64,000 nucleotides of DNA from Paenibacillus vini (GCF_018403325.1 NZ_BOSL01000001.1:434001-498000), one strand, 5' to 3'. Positions 26,044 to 34,468 are shown, counted from the stretch's first letter. Notes: generated by a model from the sequence alone, not told the origin. Program-made: numbers and translations.

Positions 26044-27459
26044 ATGCAGCCGTGGGATTTGGAAAATTTACTGTTGAACGGAGTAAGCGCCAAACGCTTA
26101 TACCATGACTTTGCAGCGGGGATGCCGATTTACGATTATCACAATCATTTAAATGCGGATGATATTGCCGCCAACCGGCGCTTTCGCAATCTGACCGAGC
26201 TTTGGCTGGAAGGCGATCATTACAAATGGCGCGCCATGCGCTGGCTGGGTATAGAGGAGTCCTTGATTACCGGGGAGAGCGACGATCTGGCCAAATTCAA
26301 AGCCTGGGCCGGCGCTGTGCCGAGGCTGGCGGGCAATCCGCTCTATCACTGGAGCCATTTGGAGCTGCAGCGCCATTTTGGCATCAAGGAGCGCCTCAGC
26401 GGAGACAATGCGGAAGAAGTGTGGCACCGTTGCAATGAACAGCTTGCCGATCCTTCCCTTCATGCCGCCGGCATTTTGCGGCGGTTCGATGTTCGCGTAG
26501 CCTGTACGACCGATGATCCGGCGGATGGGCTGGAGGCGCATCAGAAGCTACGCCGAACAGGCGATAGCTTTACTACCGTAGCGCCTACATTCCGGCCGGA
26601 TCGGGCGCTGGACATTCAGGCTATGGATTTCGCGCAATACATAAAGGAACTGGAGCGGCGGGCGGGGCTCCGGATCGAAGATTATGACGACCTAATTCAA
26701 GCGCTAGGTCTTCGGATGGATGAGTTCCACCATAACGGATGCCGGTTAGCGGATCACGGCTTCGGAGATTTTCCGTATGAAGCCGCCACGGAGCGGGAAG
26801 TCCGGACGATTTTTGCTAAAGTACTTCAAGGAGAGGCCATAACAGCTCTGGAAGAACGGAAGTACCGCACCTTAACTTTGCTGCGTCTGGGTGAAATGTA
26901 TAATGCGCGCGGGTGGGCCATGCAGCTGCATATCGGTGCCATACGCAATAACAACGACCGGATGACCGGGCGTCTTGGCAAGAACAGCGGCTTCGACTCG
27001 ATTCTCGATTATCATCTGGGCGCGGCCTTAAATGCTTTTTTGAATGAATTGGACAAAATGAACCGTCTTCCTAAAACGATCGTCTACAGTTTGTATCCTT
27101 ACCATTACGAGCTTATCGCCACAACGATCGGAAATTTTCAAACCGGGGAAATCGCCGGGAAGCTCCAGTTGGGCGCGGCATGGTGGTTTCACGATCAGAA
27201 AGAGGGCATGCTTCAGCAGCTCAAGGCGCTATCCTCGACCGGGGTGCTCAGTACCTTTGTCGGCATGCTGACCGATTCGCGCAGCTTCATGTCGTTTCCA
27301 CGTCATGAGTATTTCCGCCGGGTCCTTTGCCGGCTGCTGGGTGAATGGATCGACGAGGGGGAGCTGCCCGCCGATTACGATTACATCGGGGAAATGGTCC
27401 AAGACATCTGCTTCCACAATGCACAGCGCTATTTCGGCATCCCGGTGAACGAAGCTTGA
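26044..27459 (+). CDS. uxaC: Glucuronate isomerase
   Basis: 471-residue enzyme of the amidohydrolase-like UxaC family, turning D-glucuronate into D-fructuronate (and galacturonate into tagaturonate). The metal-binding motif DYHNHL lies near residues 29-34; other family blocks are NLTELWLEGDHYKWRAMR, WAMQLHIGAIRNNN and DSRSFMSFPRHEYFRR. Length is normal. ATG 26044 follows AGGGAGGG by 9 bases; the frame extends upstream to 26005 but without a ribosome-binding site. It is divergent from gntR and followed by GH8 in one operon. Confidence 0.95.
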   Translation: MQPWDLENLLLNGVSAKRLYHDFAAGMPIYDYHNHLNADDIAANRRFRNLTELWLEGDHYKWRAMRWLGIEESLITGESDDLAKFKAWAGAVPRLAGNPLYHWSHLELQRHFGIKERLSGDNAEEVWHRCNEQLADPSLHAAGILRRFDVRVACTTDDPADGLEAHQKLRRTGDSFTTVAPTFRPDRALDIQAMDFAQYIKELERRAGLRIEDYDDLIQALGLRMDEFHHNGCRLADHGFGDFPYEAATEREVRTIFAKVLQGEAITALEERKYRTLTLLRLGEMYNARGWAMQLHIGAIRNNNDRMTGRLGKNSGFDSILDYHLGAALNAFLNELDKMNRLPKTIVYSLYPYHYELIATTIGNFQTGEIAGKLQLGAAWWFHDQKEGMLQQLKALSSTGVLSTFVGMLTDSRSFMSFPRHEYFRRVLCRLLGEWIDEGELPADYDYIGEMVQDICFHNAQRYFGIPVNEA

Positions 27460-27559
27460 TTTGGGTAAAAATCGGCGCGATCTGCACATGGAATGCAGCG
27501 GCATCGTTTGGTACTTTGATGATAGCGTTATCATCAGGACAGGGAGAGGGTGCACAATT

Positions 27560-28702
27560 ATGATCACTAAGGAACAATCGGGGGCTTTTTATACAGGGCA
27601 ATACCGGAATCTGCTGGCGGAGTACGGCTATGGCGAGCAGGAGATCACCGAACGGTTGGAACAAACCTGGCAGGAGATGTTCGAGGGAGACGAAGATACG
27701 CGAATCTATCATGAATCCGGTGAGGATATGGGTTACATGATGGATACGGGTAACCTGGATGCGCGTACCGAAGGAATGTCTTACGGCATGATGATGGCCG
27801 TCCAAATGGATCGCCAGGATGTGTTCGACCGGCTCTGGAAATGGACGATGACTTATATGTATATGACGACCGGTGAAAATGCAGGCTATTTTGCCTGGTC
27901 CTGCGCTACCGATGGCTCGCGGTTGTCGGACGGGCCGGCGCCGGACGGGGAGGAGTATTTCGCGATGGCGTTATTTTTCGCGTCCCACCGCTGGGGGGAT
28001 CGGGAAGCGCCGTTCGATTACGGTACTCAAGCCCGGGATTTGCTTCGGACATGTATTCACCGGGGTGAAGACGGCGTAGGTTACCCGATGTGGAACCCGG
28101 ATAATAAGCTGATCAAGTTCATTCCGAACTGCGAATTTTCCGACCCGTCATATCACTTGCCGCATTTTTACGAATTGTTCGCATTGTGGGCCTATCCGGA
28201 AGATCGTTCGTTCTGGAAAGAGGCAGCCGAAGCCAGCCGCGATTATTTGAAAAAGGCTTGCCATCCCGTTACCGGTCTAGCTCCGGAATATGCCCACTAT
28301 GACGGGACACCGAACCATGTGCGGGGCTTCGGACACTTCTTCAGCGATTCTTACAGAGTGGCCGCCAATTTGGGGCTGGACTGGGAATGGTTTGGGGCGG
28401 ATGGTTGGGAACGGGAAGCGGCGGACCGGATTCAGGCGTTTTTCGCGGATAAACAGCCGGACAATTACCGCAGATACACAATTGAAGGAGAACCCTTCGA
28501 GGAAAAAGCGCTGCATCCCGTCGGACTTCTTGCCACGAATGCAATGGCTTCGCTTGCGGCAGAAGGGCCAAACGCTCGGGCGAGTGTGGAACTGTTCTGG
28601 AACACGCCACTACGGACAGGGGTGCGCAGATATTACGATAACTGTTTATATTTGTTTGCCTTGCTTGCCCTAAGCGGAAATTTCCGTATCTGGATGCCGT
28701 GA
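27560..28702 (+). CDS. Glycoside hydrolase family 8 reducing-end xylose-releasing exo-oligoxylanase
   Basis: 380-residue GH8 enzyme without signal peptide. It resembles Rex of Bacillus halodurans in length and in the segments DARTEGMSYGMMMAVQMD (general acid Glu), GYFAWSCATDGS and GPAPDGEEYFAMAL, and would release xylose from the reducing end of xylo-oligosaccharides. Endo-acting GH8 alternatives usually carry a signal peptide, so the intracellular exo-enzyme is more likely. ATG 27560 follows AGGGAGAGGG; an upstream frame start at 27461 would overlap the end of uxaC region without ribosome-binding site. It completes the set of intracellular xylan-oligosaccharide enzymes in this locus. Confidence 0.88.
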   Translation: MITKEQSGAFYTGQYRNLLAEYGYGEQEITERLEQTWQEMFEGDEDTRIYHESGEDMGYMMDTGNLDARTEGMSYGMMMAVQMDRQDVFDRLWKWTMTYMYMTTGENAGYFAWSCATDGSRLSDGPAPDGEEYFAMALFFASHRWGDREAPFDYGTQARDLLRTCIHRGEDGVGYPMWNPDNKLIKFIPNCEFSDPSYHLPHFYELFALWAYPEDRSFWKEAAEASRDYLKKACHPVTGLAPEYAHYDGTPNHVRGFGHFFSDSYRVAANLGLDWEWFGADGWEREAADRIQAFFADKQPDNYRRYTIEGEPFEEKALHPVGLLATNAMASLAAEGPNARASVELFWNTPLRTGVRRYYDNCLYLFALLALSGNFRIWMP

Positions 28703-28723
28703 TAGTCTATAGAAAACGGAGAG

Positions 28724-28750
28724 CGGGAGCCTATGGCTCCCGTTTTTTTC
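28724..28750 (+). terminator. Terminator after the GH8 gene
   Basis: CGGGAGCC (28724-28731) and GGCTCCCG (28735-28742) form an 8-bp stem with a TAT loop, followed by seven T. Confidence 0.92.
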
Positions 28751-28805
28751 TGTTTAGTTAGGAATCCAGTCTGATAGTGGCGGCTAGATACTCCCAGGTT
28801 GCAGG

Positions 28806-29432
28806 CTAAGTTTTTAATTGTTGATGCGCTTTAACGATTAGGGCCGAGATGTCGACGATTCGCTTACGCTCATTCATCGCCCGTTTACGCAGCACCTCGT
28901 AAGCCTCCGCCTCGGAGATCCGGTTTATTTCACACAAAATCCCTTTAGCGTGATCGATCCACTTCCTTTCCTCCAGTCGGGATATGAGTTGTGTTCGCTC
29001 CTCCATCCATTGCCGGCGTTCCAAGAAATGCTTGGCACCGAGATGAAGCGCCCAATGAAGCTCATTGGCGGACATGGAAGGAGTCAGGATGCCGTCAACC
29101 GGAATGTCGTCCTCGCCCTCACCCTCATTCTTACTCGATGCTAAGGACGAAACAGCTGTCATTTCACTGCACCACCACATTAAGGGGACAGCCTTCAACT
29201 TTGCCGTTAGATTGGCCCAGACACGGATGCCAGGAATAGGCATTTGAAGGACGACTGCGTCCGCCTCCCTGATCTTCCGGCGAAAATCCCTCTCCACACT
29301 GGAGGCCAATACATCGTATCCGTAAGCTTTCAGTATGCGTTCAGGCTCGCAAAAGGGAGCGGAAGCACTCGGAGGAGACGCTTTTTCTCCTATCGGGGAG
29401 GTCTGATCGCGGATAATCAGCAGGAAATTCAT
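28806..29432 (-). CDS. ANTAR-domain antitermination regulator (NasR/NasT/AmiR type)
   Basis: 208-residue RNA-binding regulator. The C-terminal ANTAR three-helix domain (about residues 145-205) reads ERKWIDHAKGILCEINRISE, AEAYEVLRKRAMNERKRIVD. The N-terminal half resembles a response-regulator receiver, but the phospho-acceptor position reads VVLQMPIPG, so Asp appears replaced by Gln: a pseudo-receiver, as in AmiR. It is divergent from the nitrite reductase operon, whose leader carries a double hexaloop ANTAR target. No kinase or NasS-like partner is nearby, so how it senses nitrate or nitrite is open. GAGGAGG precedes ATG 29432. Confidence 0.88.
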   Translation of the reverse strand: MNFLLIIRDQTSPIGEKASPPSASAPFCEPERILKAYGYDVLASSVERDFRRKIREADAVVLQMPIPGIRVWANLTAKLKAVPLMWWCSEMTAVSSLASSKNEGEGEDDIPVDGILTPSMSANELHWALHLGAKHFLERRQWMEERTQLISRLEERKWIDHAKGILCEINRISEAEAYEVLRKRAMNERKRIVDISALIVKAHQQLKT

Positions 29433-29595
29433 CGGAAGGATGCCTCCTCTTTATTTCATTGGCCGATTTTCATTTCGAGATCATTTGAAAGGCAACAAAC
29501 CTAACATGGAATCAACCTGTAGGAAACTTTCTTTATATTTTCTCGCTATTTTTCTGAGTTGGGAATGAATCATCAAGCCAATAATTTGTACTTTA

Positions 29596-29654
29596 TGTTA
29601 TAAAATGTGACATGATTTCCAGTGAATTATTAATTTGTGTTATATATATTGACA
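29596..29654 (+). promoter_or_regulatory. Two GlnR/TnrA-type boxes upstream of nirB
   Basis: TGTTATAAAATGTGACA (29596-29612) and TGTTATATATATTGACA (29638-29654) both match the published TGTNAN7TNACA consensus at every fixed position. Their starts are 42 bases apart, four helical turns. The second overlaps the -35 box. This indicates control by nitrogen status. The rest of the 440-base gap 29433-29872 is AT-rich up to about 29700 and holds only these sites, the promoter and the RNA leader. Confidence 0.8.
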
Positions 29655-29677
29655 TGGATTAAATTGTTGGTTATATT
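29649..29677 (+). promoter_or_regulatory. Promoter of the nitrite reductase operon
   Basis: TTGACA (29649-29654), 17-base spacer, TATATT (29672-29677). Transcription would start near 29684, about 27 bases before the first hairpin of the ANTAR leader. Confidence 0.75.
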
Positions 29678-29710
29678 AACCTCAATAAATTAAATTTAAT
29701 ATTCTTTACG

Positions 29711-29828
29711 GACACAATGACGTGTCGGTATGAAGCGGCAACGGAGCCTGTCTTCGCAATTTAGGGATCAGCATGAAGGGTATATTTTCATGTCTGTTCC
29801 CAGGCGGAGCGGGCTTTTTCTGTTTCTT
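29711..29828 (+). promoter_or_regulatory. ANTAR-responsive antitermination leader (two hexaloop hairpins plus terminator)
   Basis: Hairpin P1 is GACAC-AATGAC-GTGTC (29711-29726): a 5-bp stem and a six-base loop with A at position 1 and G at 4. Hairpin P2 (29732-29755) has GAAG/CTTC and GGC/GCC stems around loop AACGGA, again A1 and G4, which is the published ANTAR-target signature. The right arm of P2 (GCCTGTCTTCGC, 29746-29757) can instead pair, with wobble pairs, with GCGGAGCGGGC (29804-29814), which is followed by TTTTTCTGTTTCTT, making a terminator. A further hairpin (29764-29801, CATGAA/TTCATG core) fills the terminator loop. P2 and the terminator exclude each other, so binding of the ANTAR protein should allow read-through into nirB. 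Confidence 0.85.
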
Positions 29829-29872
29829 ATTAGTTCGCGGGAAGAGGAAAGATCGGGAGGAGAGAACCGGAT

Positions 29873-32314
29873 ATGGGTGAGAAAAAGAGATTGGTACTGG
29901 TAGGAAACGGGATGGCGGGTGTACGTACGATTGAGCATGTGTTGAAATTGGCGCCGGATACTTATGATGTTACTGTCTTCGGAGCGGAGCCTTATCCGAA
30001 CTATAACCGGATTATGCTGTCATCGGTACTCGCGGGCGGGTCCAATATGAAGGACATCGTGATCAACGACTGGGATTGGTACAAAGAGAATGGGATCCGA
30101 CTCTACACTGGGGACGCTGTTACCCGAATTGATACCGGGAATAAGAAGGTCATTTCCAAAGCGGGCGTGGAAGCGGGATACGATGAACTGATTCTGGCGA
30201 CAGGCTCCAATCCGTTTATTCTCCCGATCCCCGGAGCGGATAAGGAGGGAGTGATCGGATTCCGGGACATTCAGGACTGTAATCGGATGATGGAAGCCTC
30301 AAAAAAATATAAAAAAGCCGCCGTTATCGGAGGCGGGCTGCTCGGATTGGAAGCGGCCAGAGGACTGCTTCATCTCGGGATGGATGTAACGGTGATCCAC
30401 ATTCACTCTTATTTAATGGAACGTCAGCTGGATGAGCCTGCGGCCAAAATGCTGCAACTGGAGCTGGAAGCCCAAGGCATGAAATTTATAATGCAAAAAC
30501 AAACGGCCGGTGTACGGGGAGATCGTCGGGCCGAGGGACTTGATTTTGCGGACGGCAGCTCCCTGTTGGCCGATTTGGTCGTGATGGCCGTAGGTATTAA
30601 GCCGAATGTGGCGCTGGCGAAAGCGTCAGGCCTGAAAGTGGAGCGCGGAATTGTGGTCGATGATTATCTGGAAACGAGCATGCCGGGCATATACGCTGTC
30701 GGCGAATGCGCGGAGCACCGGGGGATCGCCTACGGACTAGTGGCTCCATTGTATGAACAGGGCCAGGTCCTTGCCAAACGGCTGGCCGGGGTGGAGACGC
30801 GCGGGTATGAGGGTTCTGTCACCTCTACGAAATTGAAGGTATCCGGGGTGGATGTGTTTTCGGCAGGGTTCTTCCAAGATGTGCCCGGAACGCGGTCGCT
30901 GCGGATTCAAGATGATCTGGACGGAACTTATAAGAAGATCGTATTGCAGGACGATAGGCTGGTCGGGGCTGTCTTGTTCGGAGATACCACAGACGGAGCT
31001 TCCCTGTTCTCGAAAATTAAGAATGGGGAGTCGGTTGCCGGAAAGGAAAAGGAGCTTCTGCTCGGATTTCCTGCGGGAGGTGCCGGTGCTGGAGGAGAAT
31101 CCCAAGCGGCAAGATTATCGGCTATGGCCGACGATGAAATCATCTGCGGCTGTAACGGTGTCAGCAAGGGCACGATTGTCGAAGCGGTGAAAGGCGGTTG
31201 CAGTACGGTCGGTGAAATTAAGACCTGCACGAAGGCCTCCGGCTCCTGCGGCGGCTGCAAGCCGCTGGTGGAGGGGCTGCTCCAGTTGTATGGAGATGGA
31301 ATATCCGGTGAACCGGTCAAAGAAGGAATCTGTGGGTGTACCTCTTTGGGCCGCGAAGAAATCGTGGAGAGCATCAGAACGATGGGCTTGAAAAGTGTCA
31401 AAGAGGTCATGAACGTACTGGAATGGCACCAGCCGGAAGGCTGCTCCAAATGCCGGCCCGCCTTGAATTACTACTTGGGGATGCTATGGCCGACGGAATA
31501 CGTAGATGAGAAGGAGTCCCGATTCGTAAATGAACGCTACCATGCCAATATCCAAAAAGACGGCACCTTCTCAGTTGTGCCCCGCATCTATGGCGGCGTG
31601 ACTTCACCGGCCGACCTTAAAAAAATCGCGGAGGTTGCAGAAAAATATGATGTTCCGATGGTGAAGTTTACCGGAGGACAGCGGATTGACCTGCTTGGGG
31701 TGAAGAAAGAAGATTTGCCTAAAGTATGGGCGGAGCTGGATATGCCTTCCGGCCACGCCTACGGCAAAGCATTGCGTACGGTAAAGACCTGCGTAGGTTC
31801 GACCTTCTGCAGGTTCGGCACCCAGGATTCGATCGGTATGGGAATTCGGCTAGAGAAAGCTTTTGAACGGCTTAACACGCCGGGGAAGGTGAAGCTTGCC
31901 GTTTCCGGTTGTCCGCGTAATTGCGCAGAGGCAACGATCAAGGACTTGGGCGTCGTGGCCATCGATGGAGGCTGGGAGATCTATGTCGGCGGAAACGGCG
32001 GCGTGAAAGTAAGGGCGTCGGATTTGCTCTGCACGGTGAAGACGGAGGATGAAGTCATGGAATGGACGGCCGCCTACTTGCAGTATTACCGGGAGCAGGC
32101 CAGCTGGAACGAACGTACGGCACAGTGGGTGGAGCGTGTCGGGCTCGGTACGATCAAGGCGGTGCTGGAGAACCGCGAGGAACGGGAGAAGCTTGCCGGT
32201 CGGATCGAAGAGACGCTAAGCCGCACGACAGACCCTTGGAAGGAGATTATCGAAACTGAGTCGCTGCGCAAAAACTTTGAGCCGTTGGCCAGTGTTCAGC
32301 CGGTAATCGGATAA
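29873..32314 (+). CDS. nirB: NAD(P)H-dependent nitrite reductase large subunit
   Basis: 813-residue cytoplasmic enzyme that reduces nitrite to ammonium. In order: an FAD/NADH pyridine-nucleotide oxidoreductase domain (LVGNGMAG at the N-terminus, second Rossmann motif VIGGGLLGLEAA near 150), two BFD-like [2Fe-2S] regions (CGCNGVSKG...CTKASGSCGGC about 420-465, and CGCTSLGREEIVESI...CSKC), then the ferredoxin-like and siroheme/[4Fe-4S] domains with CVGSTFC and SGCPRNC (near 640-690). All cofactor cysteines are present. The operon supplies the Rieske subunit, the nitrite channel and a siroheme-pathway enzyme. Equivalent B. subtilis name is nasD. Confidence 0.96.
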   Translation: MGEKKRLVLVGNGMAGVRTIEHVLKLAPDTYDVTVFGAEPYPNYNRIMLSSVLAGGSNMKDIVINDWDWYKENGIRLYTGDAVTRIDTGNKKVISKAGVEAGYDELILATGSNPFILPIPGADKEGVIGFRDIQDCNRMMEASKKYKKAAVIGGGLLGLEAARGLLHLGMDVTVIHIHSYLMERQLDEPAAKMLQLELEAQGMKFIMQKQTAGVRGDRRAEGLDFADGSSLLADLVVMAVGIKPNVALAKASGLKVERGIVVDDYLETSMPGIYAVGECAEHRGIAYGLVAPLYEQGQVLAKRLAGVETRGYEGSVTSTKLKVSGVDVFSAGFFQDVPGTRSLRIQDDLDGTYKKIVLQDDRLVGAVLFGDTTDGASLFSKIKNGESVAGKEKELLLGFPAGGAGAGGESQAARLSAMADDEIICGCNGVSKGTIVEAVKGGCSTVGEIKTCTKASGSCGGCKPLVEGLLQLYGDGISGEPVKEGICGCTSLGREEIVESIRTMGLKSVKEVMNVLEWHQPEGCSKCRPALNYYLGMLWPTEYVDEKESRFVNERYHANIQKDGTFSVVPRIYGGVTSPADLKKIAEVAEKYDVPMVKFTGGQRIDLLGVKKEDLPKVWAELDMPSGHAYGKALRTVKTCVGSTFCRFGTQDSIGMGIRLEKAFERLNTPGKVKLAVSGCPRNCAEATIKDLGVVAIDGGWEIYVGGNGGVKVRASDLLCTVKTEDEVMEWTAAYLQYYREQASWNERTAQWVERVGLGTIKAVLENREEREKLAGRIEETLSRTTDPWKEIIETESLRKNFEPLASVQPVIG

Positions 32315-32388
32315 CCGATTGGCGGCTCGAGGAACGAACGGGCTTGTTACGGGAAGTGTTATCCATATTGTATAGGAGGGGAACGGCG

Positions 32389-32706
32389 ATGATAACGAAA
32401 ATTAAGGTGGCCCAATTGCAGGAGATTGATGGGCAAGGAGCGCGTACGCTTGCGGTCGGGGATAAGGAAATCGCCGTATTCCGGCTTAGCGACGGGAGTG
32501 TTCGGGCAATCGAGAACCGTTGTCCTCATAAAGGGGGGCGGCTTTCGGAGGGGATGGTGTGCGGTTCTTCGGTTCACTGCCCTCTTCACGATTGGAAAAT
32601 CAATCTGCACACGGGCCGAGTTCAAGAGCCGGATCATGGAATGGTAACCGTTTATGAGACCGAAGTGGACGCCGAGACCGGCTCCGTATATATCACCGTG
32701 GATTAA
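32389..32706 (+). CDS. nirD: Nitrite reductase small subunit (Rieske-type)
   Basis: 105-residue Rieske-fold protein with the two [2Fe-2S] ligand boxes CPHKGG and CPLHDW. It partners NirB in electron transfer or assembly. ATG 32389 follows AGGAGGGG; the frame extends upstream to 32344 but lacks a ribosome-binding site there. It is 75 bases after nirB and 18 before nirC. Confidence 0.95.
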   Translation: MITKIKVAQLQEIDGQGARTLAVGDKEIAVFRLSDGSVRAIENRCPHKGGRLSEGMVCGSSVHCPLHDWKINLHTGRVQEPDHGMVTVYETEVDAETGSVYITVD

Positions 32707-32724
32707 AGAAGGAGGATGAGACCG

Positions 32725-33609
32725 ATGGATTATGTAAAGCCTGCCGAAGTGCTGGAATCGATGGTTGAGGCAGGGGCGAACAAAGCTTCGTTGACTGTTT
32801 CTCAGATGCTTGTCAAAGGGTTTCTGGCCGGAGCGATTTTGGCCTTTGCCACGACGCTTGCTTTTACCGCTACGGCACAGACTTCGCTGGGGATGGTGGG
32901 AGCGCTGATTTTTCCCGTCGGTTTCGTGATTATCATTCTGCTCGGGCTTGAGTTGGTGACCGGCAGCTTTGCGCTCATCCCGCTCGCGGTTCTGGAACGA
33001 AAGACAACATTCTCAAGGATGCTGGCGAATTTCGGCTGGGTCATTCTCGGTCATCTGCTGGGTTGTGCTGTATATGCGGTTCTGTATGGCCTGACCATTA
33101 CGAAAATGGGTACCGATATGAGTCACCCCATGGTGCAGACTCTGATCCAGGCCAGCGAGACCAAAACGATCGGTTATGCATCCATGGGTTTGTCGGGCAT
33201 GGGGCTGGTAGTTATCAAGGCGGTGCTGTGTAACTGGATGGTCACGCTGGGAGCGGTGATGGCGTTGACCTCACGTTCTACGACAGGAAAAATTGTGGCG
33301 ATGTGGCTGCCGATTCTAATCTTTTTTGGCCAAGGCTTCGAGCACGCGGTCGTCAATATGTTCGTCATCCCAGCGGGAATGATGTTGGGGGCGGATGTCA
33401 GTTTGTCCGATTGGTGGCTGTGGAACCAGCTTCCCGTTTTGGTCGGTAACCTTGTAGGCGGCGTGTTGTTTACGGGACTGGGATTGTATGTCTCTTATAA
33501 AAAGAAAGCTGCTTCCAGCTCCAAGCTTGCGGTTGTTCGCAGTACCCCGGAAGTGCCGGATCATCGGTTGACTCCGGCGGCGGCCCCCGGAACGGGGGAT
33601 GGGGTATGA
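32725..33609 (+). CDS. nirC: Formate/nitrite transporter family channel
   Basis: 294-residue membrane protein of the FNT family with about six helices. Features are KGFLAGAILAFATTLAFTA at helix 1, FPVGFVIIILLGLELVTGSF (the LELVTG half-helix), CNWMVTLGAVMA and FFGQGFEHAVVNMF. It should carry nitrite into the cell for NirBD. The hydrophilic C-terminal tail of about 35 residues is longer than that of Escherichia coli NirC. ATG 32725 lies 9 bases after AAGAAGGAGG; ATG 32716 is too close to it. Its TGA overlaps the next ATG (ATGA). Confidence 0.93.
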   Translation: MDYVKPAEVLESMVEAGANKASLTVSQMLVKGFLAGAILAFATTLAFTATAQTSLGMVGALIFPVGFVIIILLGLELVTGSFALIPLAVLERKTTFSRMLANFGWVILGHLLGCAVYAVLYGLTITKMGTDMSHPMVQTLIQASETKTIGYASMGLSGMGLVVIKAVLCNWMVTLGAVMALTSRSTTGKIVAMWLPILIFFGQGFEHAVVNMFVIPAGMMLGADVSLSDWWLWNQLPVLVGNLVGGVLFTGLGLYVSYKKKAASSSKLAVVRSTPEVPDHRLTPAAAPGTGDGV

Positions 33610-34397
33610 TCCGGCCGGGGTTGGTAAGCATCGTAGGCGCGGGTCCTGGCGACCCTGAATTAATCACGGTCAAGGCGCTCAAAGCTCTTCGCGGGGCGGA
33701 AGTGATCCTGTACGACCGCCTCGTGAACGAGGAATTGCTCTTGTACGCCGATGCCCGGGCGTTGCGGATTTATTGCGGCAAGTCGCCGGGACAACACGCG
33801 ATGACGCAGGAGATGATTCAGCGGCGCCTGATCGATTACTCCCTGGAAGGAAAACGGGTAGTTCGCCTGAAGGGCGGCGATCCGTTCGTCTTCGGGCGCG
33901 GCGGGGAAGAGGCGCTGGCACTGGCCGCCCGCGGAATTCCGTACGAGGTGATCCCGGGTATCACCTCGGCGATCGGCGCGGCGGCAGCCAGCGGCATCCC
34001 GCTGACACATCGCGGCATAGCGGCGTCGTTCGCCTGCGTAACGGGCAGCCGCTGCCCGGGGGGAACGGATGGGCCGGGCGGAGGCGGACCGCCCATCCGC
34101 TGGGATTTGCTGGCCCATGCCGTCGATACGCTGGTGATCTACATGGGAGTGGGCCAGCTGCGGGAGATCCGCGCCGAGCTGCTGAAGCACGGCAAGGCCG
34201 GCACCACGCCGACGGCGCTGATCGAGAGCGGCACGACCGGCCGCCAGCGTACGTTCGTCAGCACGCTGGCGGAAGTGCATAAGCTGGCCGCCGCCGTCCA
34301 GCTGAGCAACCCGGCACTGATCGTGGTTGGCGAAGCAGCTGCGATCCGGGAGCAGCTTCGCCAGCTTCAGCATCAAGCGGCGGTTAGGATCGGTTAG
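33606..34397 (+). CDS. cobA: Uroporphyrinogen-III C-methyltransferase
   Basis: 263-residue SAM-dependent methyltransferase making precorrin-2, the first step from uroporphyrinogen III to siroheme, the cofactor of NirB. Motifs are VSIVGAGPGDPELITVKALK at the start, VRLKGGDPFVFGRGGEE near 95, and IPYEVIPGITSAIGAAA. An extra Gly/Pro-rich stretch (CPGGTDGPGGGGPP) near residue 145 is an unusual insertion where relatives have a short HxxxG-like loop. The B. subtilis equivalent is nasF. Overlap with nirC indicates coupling. Dehydrogenase and ferrochelatase steps are not in the window. Confidence 0.94.
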   Translation: MIRPGLVSIVGAGPGDPELITVKALKALRGAEVILYDRLVNEELLLYADARALRIYCGKSPGQHAMTQEMIQRRLIDYSLEGKRVVRLKGGDPFVFGRGGEEALALAARGIPYEVIPGITSAIGAAAASGIPLTHRGIAASFACVTGSRCPGGTDGPGGGGPPIRWDLLAHAVDTLVIYMGVGQLREIRAELLKHGKAGTTPTALIESGTTGRQRTFVSTLAEVHKLAAAVQLSNPALIVVGEAAAIREQLRQLQHQAAVRIG

Positions 34398-34402
34398 TGA
34401 AA

Positions 34403-34453
34403 AAATAGACTCAAAATGCATCTGTGTACAAGACGCATTTTGAGTCTATTTGT
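34403..34453. terminator. Bidirectional terminator between cobA and the convergent monooxygenase gene
   Basis: A perfect 17-bp stem, AAATAGACTCAAAATGC (34403-34419) with its complement at 34435-34451. It is A/T-rich at the base, which serves both convergent genes. Confidence 0.88.
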
Positions 34454-34468
34454 GTTTGCTGCGAAAGC

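Noticed and set aside
25944-26093. N-terminal extension of the GntR protein to 26093
   Set aside because: It would translate the operator palindrome, and the only good ribosome-binding site (AGGAGGTGATC) points to TTG 25943.
29764-29801. Hairpin as a stand-alone terminator of a leader peptide
   Set aside because: The stem has no T run after it and no short coding frame with ribosome-binding site precedes it; it is better explained as part of the ANTAR leader.
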